Made by a program: the position numbers and the translations under genes. The notes under the pieces were generated by a model. The model saw only the letters and a program-made list of their open reading frames with translations. It searched no databases and was not told the DNA's origin. Below are positions 1 through 5,242 of a DNA stretch of 5,600 bases, one piece after another. This DNA is from Aliterella sp. RAGGC_92 (GTDB lineage Bacteria; Cyanobacteriota; Cyanobacteriia; Cyanobacteriales; Chroococcidiopsidaceae): assembly GCA_030826005.1 (NCBI GenBank), contig JAPJOW010000258.1, positions 1-5,600 on the forward strand, written 5' to 3'. How positions within the stretch are numbered: the first letter of the stretch is position 1; each line of letters begins with the position of its first letter.

Positions 1-390
1 GATGTAGCATTAGTATTCACCTTTTATAAATGCAAGCAAGCTATGTAATTAGCTGCTTACTGCTTAGATAGCACTAATTTTATCTATAAAAAATCCTTCA
101 AAGTTGTTTTATGCAAGCTTCCTAAGTCGTCAGCTTTTCTATGAAGATTTCTCTGGACTGCCATATTTCCTAATGCATTGCTAGTATGCATACGATTTAC
201 TCTCTGATATTAGGCAAAGATAAAAAGTTTGTGAATTATGTCACTTCTAAAGGTTGCTAATGCAAATTACGACAAAACAGCCTTAAGGAGTCTTTCTAAG
301 AATCATTTCCCTACTGCTAACTGCTCGTTTAACTCCGGTAATATATTGCTTGCAATCATACAAACTTTGCATCGTTCGTCACTACCAAAA
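1..390. other. Intergenic region, no gene seen
   Basis: This AT-rich stretch lies downstream of the SLH-fasciclin gene. I see no convincing coding region: the only notable open frame, on the plus strand at 238-426, overlaps the 3' end of the fasciclin gene antisense and its translation resembles no family I recognise. I find no hairpin followed by a T-run that would serve as a clear terminator for the gene ending at 391. Near 312-324 it contains CTGCTAACTGC, which resembles the short AACTGCTA-type repeats scattered in cyanobacterial intergenic DNA, but one copy is not enough to call a repeat array. Confidence 0.6.
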
Positions 391-1633
391 CTACTTCAAC
401 TGACTCAGGTTCAGGTTGGGTGGTAGGAGAACTTCGTTTATTGCATGGATGACTCCATTGCTAGCTTGGATATTTGGTTGAACTACTCTGGCATCATTAA
501 CTGAAATTTGATTTTGAGCCGGATCGATTTGAATATTTACAGGGCTATTGGCAAGGGTTTTCAATTCTCCAGCCGAGAGTTCGCTAGATGTTTGCTGCCT
601 AGAACGTGATACATTAAAATTCGCAGCAGGGCTGCACTATTTTCTGGCTCTGCAACTTTTGCAAAGTTCCTTGGGGTAGAGCCGCAAAGGCCTGATCGGT
701 GGGGGCAAAAATTGTAAATGGCCCTCGTCTTTGCAAACTTTCTGCTAGTCCTGTAGCTTTTAATAAAGAAGTCAGCGTGGAAAAAGATTGATTTGATGAT
801 GCTACTGCAACTAAATTGCTAGCAGCTACTGGACTGGAAGTTTGAGCATTTGGAGTAGGTTGACTGACATCATTGGTGCGTCGCACAATATAGTTAGTTG
901 CTGCCACATTACTAGCAAGGGGCTGCACTTGTCCCAAGCGCACTAAGGCTTGATATAAGTGCGCTGCCGCTTCCGCCCTTGTTAACGGCATAAGTGGATT
1001 CAGCACTCTTACATTTGGATAATTGACGACAGCATTAGCCTGGGTTGCTGCGGCTACATTATTGATGGCATAGATGGGAATTAGTCCAGCATCTAGGTAG
1101 TAGCTTCGGTTAATATCTGAGGCAGAACCGCGAGGAGCCAAACCCAAACCGTTAGTCAGAGCAACGATCGCCTGTACTTTGGGAATTGGCTCGTTTGGGA
1201 GAAATAAAGCACCAGGAAAGCCTGACATAAATCCGGTTTTATAAGCTTCCTCAATTGCGGATGCTGCCCAGTAGTCAGCAGGAACATCTTTAAATGCACT
1301 AACACCCACCTGCCGAACTGGTTTTTGGTTGAAAGCTTTTTGGATCATTGCCGCAAATTCAGCGCGGTCTACAGGCTCATTTGGTTTGAATGTACCATCA
1401 GGAAAGCCAGTTATGATGTTCTTTGCAGCTAGGGCTTGAATAAATGGTTGCGCCCAGTAGCCAGCTTCAACATCTGAAAAGTTCGTCGTTGTGCTGGGAG
1501 TGGGCGATGGAGAAGCAGGAGGCTGTTGAGCAATAGCAGAGGCAGAAATCGCTATAAAACTTGTAGCACCAACTGATACTCCAACAGCTATTAAGGCGGC
1601 GCTTAAAGACGACTGACTAAACAATCTATTCAT
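391..1633 (-). pseudogene. SLH and fasciclin (FAS1) domain secreted protein, fasciclin part frameshifted
   Basis: The start at 1633 gives a signal peptide (hydrophobic residues 10-31, likely cleavage after the Ala-Ile-Ala at 33-35), then a Pro/Ser/Thr linker (about 38-50). Two clear SLH domains follow at about 52-101 and 114-163, each opening with a Phe-x-Asp-Val motif, and a more divergent third at about 176-236. SLH domains anchor proteins to cell-wall polymers and FAS1 domains serve in adhesion, so this is probably an envelope or periplasmic protein. FAS1 begins near residue 272 and contains the typical FTIFAPTDQAFAALP. The starting frame stops at 614 after 339 residues, with an unrelated tail from about residue 328. 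FAS1 resumes one frame back (EPENSAALLRILMYHV, about 650-600), then one further back (QTSSELSAGELKTLA, then NGVIHAINEVLLPP) to a stop at 391-393. Each step fits one missing base. Restored length would be about 414 residues. It is either a young pseudogene or a gene with sequencing errors. Upstream, AAAGG lies 8 nt before the ATG. Confidence 0.85.
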
Positions 1634-1638
1634 AAAAA

Positions 1639-1650
1639 TTGCCTTTCTAT
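1639..1650 (-). promoter_or_regulatory. Ribosome binding region of the SLH-fasciclin gene
   Basis: Read on the minus strand this is ATAGAAAGGCAA, followed by five T's and the ATG at 1633. AAAGG ends 8 nt before the start codon, a normal Shine-Dalgarno spacing, and this supports the chosen start. The same 12 bases occur upstream of the kinase gene at 5077-5088, but there they lie 17 nt from the start codon. Confidence 0.5.
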
Positions 1651-1662
1651 TGTGTTATTTAA

Positions 1663-1707
1663 GTTGGAATTATGTTTGATAAATTGAAAATCAAACATAA
1701 CTCCAAC
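1663..1707 (-). promoter_or_regulatory. 18-bp inverted repeat with 9-nt loop ahead of the SLH-fasciclin gene
   Basis: The arms are 1663-1680 and 1690-1707, and the loop is 1681-1689. The DNA arms match at 17 of 18 positions. In minus-strand RNA the single mismatch (1669/1701) becomes a U-G wobble, so all 18 pairs can form. The structure sits 95 nt past the regulator's stop codon and 29 nt before the SLH gene's ATG. It could end transcription from the regulator operon, but no run of T's follows in the minus direction (the next bases are TTAAATAACA). It could instead be a 5'-leader hairpin that affects translation or mRNA stability, or a palindromic protein-binding site. The inverted repeat is certain; its role is not. 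Confidence 0.6.
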
Positions 1708-1759
1708 CTCAAACTTTCTCGATAGCATCAAATAATTAACTTGCTATATTCTTGAGGTT
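1705..1759 (-). repeat. Interrupted inverted repeat upstream of the SLH-fasciclin hairpin
   Basis: The outer arms AACCTCAA (1705-1712) and TTGAGGTT (1752-1759) match over 8 bp. Inside them ATAGCA (1722-1727) and TGCTAT (1742-1747) match over 6 bp, with unpaired bases between the two stems and a 14-nt loop. The inner edge shares three bases (1705-1707) with the neighbouring 18-bp hairpin, so the two cannot both be fully paired in one RNA. It may be part of a 3' end or leader structure. Pairs of this length can also arise by chance in AT-rich DNA. Confidence 0.3.
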
Positions 1760-1802
1760 AAAGTTTAATGGTGGAAAACTAGGGGAGGAATAAAAATAGT
1801 TG

Positions 1803-2873
1803 TTAACTGAGAAATAATTTACTCAAATCTGCCTCGTCTGTAGTTTGTTTTGTTTGCTCCTCCAACTTTTCTAAAAGCTGACCCAGGCGCAGGTCATGTG
1901 TATTTCTGCTATCTTTGGCTTCTAACAATGTCTCAATCTCTTGAGCTAACTGCGAAGCTTGAGCAAAACCAAAACTACCTAAGGAGCCTGCTAGTTTGTG
2001 AGCTTCTCGCCCAGCCTGTTGTCGTAGCTCATTACTAAGCGTCCCACGACTCAAAGCTGCTACTGCCTGTTTTAACACTGCTAGGCGATCGCCCATCCCT
2101 GCGGTAAAAACTTCCCTAAACTTGGCTACTGCGGACAAAATTTCTCGTTGCATCTCATCTAAATCTGAGGCAGTTGGTTCTAGAGCAAAAGTTTCTTCCT
2201 GTAAAGGTTTGAGGCGATAACCTAGCCCGTAAACTGTCTCAATGAAATCAGACGGTGCGCCTGCGGCTTTAAGTTTGTGACGCAGACTTTTGATATAAGA
2301 CTTGATCGTATCTTCTTGAGGTGGGTCTTCTAAATTCCATAAGCGATCGACAATCTCGCTGCGACTAAATGTACGTCGAACGTTGCGTAAAAATAGTTCT
2401 AACAGCGTGTACTCTCTAGGAGTTAGATGCAAAAGTTGTCGCCCGTATGCCACCTCACAGTTACTAGGATCGAGACGTACAGCGCCCCATTCTAATACTG
2501 GTGGTAAAGTAGTGCTACCGCGCCTCAGCAAAGCACGAATCCGAGCAATTAATTCAGGAAAATCAAAGGGTTTGACAACATAATCATCTGCGCCTGCATC
2601 TAACCCTAAAACCTTATCAGTACTTGCCTCTTTTGCAGTCAGCATCAAAATTGGTGTTTGTTCGCCTTTTTGCCGCAATTGCCTACACAAACTCACGCCA
2701 TCTAGCTTTGGCAACATTACATCGAGCAAAATTAGATCGTAGCTAAATGCTGTGGCTAGTTCCCAACCTTCTTGACCATCAACAGCAATATCGACAAGAG
2801 ATCGTTGCTGTTGGAGCATTGCAGCAACAACTTGAGCTAGAGAATCATCATCCTCGACTATGAGAATTTTCAT
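1803..2873 (-). CDS. OmpR-family response regulator with C-terminal Hpt domain
   Basis: This is a cytoplasmic transcription regulator of 356 residues; OmpR-type regulators are usually about 225-250, and the excess is the Hpt domain. The receiver (1-115) has the acidic pair D8/D9, phosphoacceptor D51 in LLDVMLP, T79 and K101 in VVKPFD. A winged-helix DNA-binding domain follows (about 125-223), with LTPREYTLLELFL, the recognition-helix region EDTIKSYIKSLRHKL, and the ending ETVYGLGYRL. After a short acidic linker comes a helical Hpt domain (about 240-345) with HKLAGSLGSFGF, whose H292 is the expected phosphorylated histidine. All active residues are present, so the protein looks functional. The start MKILIVEDD is fixed by the receiver's first strand. 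It lies 123 nt downstream of the hybrid kinase gene on the same strand and is very likely its partner. The Hpt could accept phosphate from the kinase's receiver and pass it to D51. Target promoters cannot be read from the sequence. Confidence 0.95.
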   Translation of the reverse strand: MKILIVEDDDSLAQVVAAMLQQQRSLVDIAVDGQEGWELATAFSYDLILLDVMLPKLDGVSLCRQLRQKGEQTPILMLTAKEASTDKVLGLDAGADDYVVKPFDFPELIARIRALLRRGSTTLPPVLEWGAVRLDPSNCEVAYGRQLLHLTPREYTLLELFLRNVRRTFSRSEIVDRLWNLEDPPQEDTIKSYIKSLRHKLKAAGAPSDFIETVYGLGYRLKPLQEETFALEPTASDLDEMQREILSAVAKFREVFTAGMGDRLAVLKQAVAALSRGTLSNELRQQAGREAHKLAGSLGSFGFAQASQLAQEIETLLEAKDSRNTHDLRLGQLLEKLEEQTKQTTDEADLSKLFLS

Positions 2874-2890
2874 GGCGATCGCCTACTCCT
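2874..2890 (-). promoter_or_regulatory. Ribosome binding region of the regulator, with HIP1 palindrome against the start codon
   Basis: Reading the minus strand toward the start, AGGAG (2886-2890) is followed by TA and the 10-bp palindrome GGCGATCGCC (2874-2883), which directly abuts the ATG. AGGAG is 12 nt from the start, longer than usual. The GTAGG overlapping the palindrome edge may serve as a closer, weaker site. No other in-frame start would preserve the receiver's N-terminus. Confidence 0.45.
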
Positions 2891-2996
2891 AAAGAAAGTG
2901 TTGGTGACAGTAGCAAATCCTCTAGCATCACTCATACTTTTTTCTAGGAACATCAAACATCTATCGAAAGTGTGTATCAAGCTAAAATTACTGAAA
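2884..2996 (-). other. Spacer between kinase and regulator genes
   Basis: With the adjoining HIP1 palindrome, the gap between the kinase stop and regulator start is 123 nt, long enough for a separate promoter although the genes are co-oriented. A TTGATA on the minus strand near 2970-2980 is the best -35-like hexamer, but no good -10 follows at normal spacing. The minus strand also has GATGTTTGATGTT, a GATGTT direct repeat, near 2948-2961. I see no terminator hairpin, so co-transcription remains likely. Confidence 0.4.
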
Positions 2997-5060
2997 TCAA
3001 AGTTTTCCAGCCATTTTAGCTAAACTAGCGACAACTGCAACTAATTCCGCAGCCCTAATTGGTTTAGCAACGTGAAGCTGAAAACCTGCGGCTATTGCTT
3101 CTGCATAATCTTCTTCTCTGGCATATCCTGTCAATGCTACGGCAGGAATAGTGCTGCCTATTTGGGGTTTCAGTTCTCTAATTTTACGCATCAGCGTGTA
3201 GCCGTTCTCTCCTGGCATCCCAATATCGCTGACTAATATATCCAGTCTTTGTTGTTTTATTGCCTCAAGTGCCTCAATAACTGAAGCAACTGCAATGACT
3301 TCTGCACCTGTCTTTTCAAGTACAACTGCGATCCACTGCCTAGTATCAGCTTCATCATCTACTACTAATACTCGCAAGCCACCAAGAGAAGGGGCTGCAA
3401 GTGGTTGGAGGCTGGGGAGGGGATTGTCTTTTCCTGCCCTATATGTTCTTGCTAGGACAGGGAGTTCGATTGTAAATGTAGCACCTTGACCCTTGCCAGG
3501 ACTTTCTACTCTAATAGTACCGCCGTGAAGTTCAACTAAATGACGAGCGATCGCCAAACCTAAACCTAGCCCTTTATGGGATCTAACACTCGTACTATCT
3601 GCTTGACGGAAGCGATCGAAAACATAGGGGATAAATTCAGCACTAATACCTATGCCTGTATCGCTGACTTGGATTTGAGCAAATTTGGTAGCGAGCGATC
3701 GTTCATTGTTAAGTGCTAACTGTCGAGCGCTATTAGTTACTAAAGATGAACTCTTATAAATCGACAGTCTGACTACTACCTTTCCCCCTTCAGGAGTAAA
3801 TTTAACTGCATTAGCAAGTAGATTCCACACTACTTGTTGTAAGCGCTCTGAGTCTCCCCAAATGAGTAATTCCTCTTTTTGCTGTTCTTGCGTTTCAACT
3901 TTTGGCTGCCGTACAAACTCTAGGTCGATTGTTTTCTTATTAGCGATTGGTTGTACGACTTCAATCGCTGCGGCAATGACTCCAGCTAAATCAACCCTAT
4001 CAAGATTGAGTGCAATATCTCCTCTAACAATGCGGGAAATATCAAGTAAATCTTCAATCAGTTGCATTTGCAAGTTAGCGTTACGATCGATTGTCTCCAT
4101 TGCTAGAGTTGCTCGCTTGAGGTCTAGCATACCCGACTTCAACATTCCAGCCCAACCAATAATTGCTGTCATCGGGGTACGCAATTCATGAGAAACCACA
4201 GCTAAAAAATCATCTTTGGCACGATTGGCTGCTTCTGCTACAGCACGAGCAGCTTGTTCCCGTAGTAGTAGTTGCTCTCGTTCTTCTTCAGCTAGTTTAC
4301 GTTGGGTAATGTCTTGCATAATCTTGGCAAAGCCCCGCAGATTGCCCTTTTCATTTCGCAAGGTGGTGATAATACAATGAGTCCAAAAGTACGTTCCATC
4401 CTTGCGAATGTGCCAGCGATTCTCTCTAGAAAAACCTTCAGCGATCGCTATTTGTAGCACTCGTGTAGGTAAACCTTCGGCGATCGCTTCTGGCGTAAAA
4501 ATCCGTTCAAAAGGTTGACCAATAATTTCTGCTTCACAGTAGCCTAGCATCCGCTCCGAACCAGTATTCCAACTAGAAAAATTACCGCTCGGATCTAGCA
4601 TAAAGATGGCATAGTCTGTAACGCCCTCTACTAACAGACGGTAGCGTTCTTCGCCAAGGCGCACGTTTTCTTGGCTTTGGCGTAGCTCCTGATAATTGCG
4701 TTGAGCTTCTTGTGCATTACGTTCGGCTTGTTGTTGAGTAGAGCGCAGCCTTGAATTGAGGCAACTAATTAGTAGCGCCACTAATACAAACTGGAGTAAC
4801 CCATCGATACTATTTTGAGCAACTGCCAGCGAGTAAAATGGGGGAATAAAGAAGTAGGCACACAGTAAAATAGACAAGGTAATGGCAAACAATCCTGCTC
4901 CTCTACCGCCATACCAAGAACTCACCATCACTGCTGCCAAAAATAGTGGGTACAGATGGGGTTGAATCGTCCACCAAATTAGTTCTGTTAACAGATAAGC
5001 GGTGGCAACGGCGGTAAGAGCAACAATATAGCTCTTGAGGTAACGTCTCGAACTAGACAT
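2997..5060 (-). CDS. Membrane hybrid histidine kinase (DUF4118-PAS-HisKA-HATPase-receiver)
   Basis: This sensor kinase has 687 residues. Residues about 10-101 hold four hydrophobic helices of the KdpD-type DUF4118 module (marker WYGGRGAGLFAITLSILL), placing the N-terminus in the membrane. A charged, Gln-rich likely coiled coil (103-137) leads to a PAS domain (about 138-250) ending in the PAC-like GFAKIMQDITQRKLAEE. HisKA (283-349) has autophosphorylation H291 in SHELRTP. The ATPase domain (about 399-536) has the N-box WNLLANAVKFTPEGG, G1 DTGIG (467-471), FDRFRQ and G2 GLGLGLA. After a Pro-rich linker comes a complete receiver (562-680) with D568/D569, phosphoacceptor D612 in SDIGMPGENG, T644 and K666. 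No Hpt domain is present here; the downstream regulator carries one. The signal is unknown: PAS may bind a small ligand or cofactor, and DUF4118 alone does not imply potassium sensing. An unusual loop of about 24 residues (436-459) precedes G1. The start fits the first helix, although no strong Shine-Dalgarno lies close to it. Confidence 0.95.
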   Translation of the reverse strand: MSSSRRYLKSYIVALTAVATAYLLTELIWWTIQPHLYPLFLAAVMVSSWYGGRGAGLFAITLSILLCAYFFIPPFYSLAVAQNSIDGLLQFVLVALLISCLNSRLRSTQQQAERNAQEAQRNYQELRQSQENVRLGEERYRLLVEGVTDYAIFMLDPSGNFSSWNTGSERMLGYCEAEIIGQPFERIFTPEAIAEGLPTRVLQIAIAEGFSRENRWHIRKDGTYFWTHCIITTLRNEKGNLRGFAKIMQDITQRKLAEEEREQLLLREQAARAVAEAANRAKDDFLAVVSHELRTPMTAIIGWAGMLKSGMLDLKRATLAMETIDRNANLQMQLIEDLLDISRIVRGDIALNLDRVDLAGVIAAAIEVVQPIANKKTIDLEFVRQPKVETQEQQKEELLIWGDSERLQQVVWNLLANAVKFTPEGGKVVVRLSIYKSSSLVTNSARQLALNNERSLATKFAQIQVSDTGIGISAEFIPYVFDRFRQADSTSVRSHKGLGLGLAIARHLVELHGGTIRVESPGKGQGATFTIELPVLARTYRAGKDNPLPSLQPLAAPSLGGLRVLVVDDEADTRQWIAVVLEKTGAEVIAVASVIEALEAIKQQRLDILVSDIGMPGENGYTLMRKIRELKPQIGSTIPAVALTGYAREEDYAEAIAAGFQLHVAKPIRAAELVAVVASLAKMAGKL
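3684..3755 (-). other. Low-complexity insert in the kinase ATPase domain
   Basis: This encodes residues about 436-459 of the kinase, a Ser/Asn/Ala-rich stretch (SSSLVTNSARQLALNN and onward) between the strand after the N-box and the G1 box. Most relatives have a short turn here. On the coding strand the DNA includes GTTAGCACTTAACAATGAAC, which resembles the short AGTTAGCA-type repeats common in cyanobacterial intergenic DNA. It is in frame and in a tolerant surface loop, so the kinase is probably still active. Confidence 0.35.
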
Positions 5061-5076
5061 ATTTTGAGTTTGGGGC

Positions 5077-5088
5077 TTGCCTTTCTAT
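5077..5088 (-). promoter_or_regulatory. ATAGAAAGGCAA motif in the kinase leader
   Basis: The same 12 bases as in the ribosome binding region of the SLH-fasciclin gene (1639-1650) occur here, but AAAGG is about 20 nt from the kinase ATG, too far for normal ribosome binding. Either the kinase is translated with a weak site, or the motif has another role, or the match is chance. Confidence 0.25.
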
Positions 5089-5167
5089 GTTGGCGCAACA
5101 GTTTTGCTCGTGACAGGTAGTTTATCTAGCGTCCTCCCTGCCCTATTTTTCTACATTTGCGCTCTAG

Positions 5168-5210
5168 CTTAGGAAGCATCAGGTTCTCACGACCTACGCC
5201 TTCTCTAAAG
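5168..5210. repeat. Imperfect 43-nt hairpin upstream of the kinase gene
   Basis: CTTAGGAAG (5168-5176) pairs with CTTCTCTAAAG (5200-5210) over nine pairs with two bulged bases. After a 4+4 internal loop, AGGT (5181-5184) pairs with ACCT (5192-5195) around a 7-nt loop. It begins 108 nt before the kinase start. It could be a leader structure or a degenerate palindromic repeat; no T-run follows on either strand, so it is not a typical terminator. Confidence 0.4.
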
Positions 5211-5220
5211 TTCGATGGCA

Positions 5221-5242
5221 ATACAAGTATTAATACTTGTAT
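5221..5242. promoter_or_regulatory. Perfect 22-bp palindrome, candidate operator
   Basis: ATACAAGTATT followed directly by AATACTTGTAT is a perfect palindrome with no spacer; the flanking bases do not extend it. A symmetric site of this length suits a dimeric DNA-binding protein. It lies about 160 bp upstream of the kinase start and could also serve a gene beyond the window edge. The DNA symmetry is certain; operator function is inferred. Confidence 0.5.

Noticed and set aside
172..190. Short inverted repeat ATGCA/TGCAT as possible terminator of the SLH-fasciclin gene
   Set aside because: The arms are only 5 bp, there is no T-run, and it lies about 200 bases past the stop.
238..426. 62-codon open frame on the plus strand
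   Set aside because: It overlaps the true 3' end of the fasciclin gene antisense, lacks a good ribosome binding site, and its translation resembles no known family.
561..655. Programmed ribosomal frameshifting to make full-length fasciclin protein
   Set aside because: Two separate backward shifts within about 50 bases would be needed, and neither site shows a clear slippery heptamer with a downstream structure. Mutation or sequencing error is simpler.
1850..2038. Plus-strand open frame inside the regulator gene
   Set aside because: It is antisense to the well-supported Hpt coding region and has no recognisable protein features.
2383..2583. Plus-strand open frame opposite the receiver and DNA-binding region
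   Set aside because: It is a shadow of the regulator gene on the other strand.
3295..4191. Two plus-strand open frames (3295-3489 and 3862-4191) inside the kinase gene
   Set aside because: Both lie antisense to conserved kinase domains; their Ser/Cys-rich translations are typical of antisense frames.
2997..5060. Calling the kinase KdpD because of the DUF4118 helices
   Set aside because: The KdpD sensor and Usp domains are absent, PAS and receiver domains are present, and no kdp transport genes are nearby.
5161..5225. tRNA-like pieces (GGTTC and GTTCGA) upstream of the kinase
   Set aside because: No cloverleaf with acceptor, anticodon and T arms can be drawn; the pairing seen is a simple hairpin.
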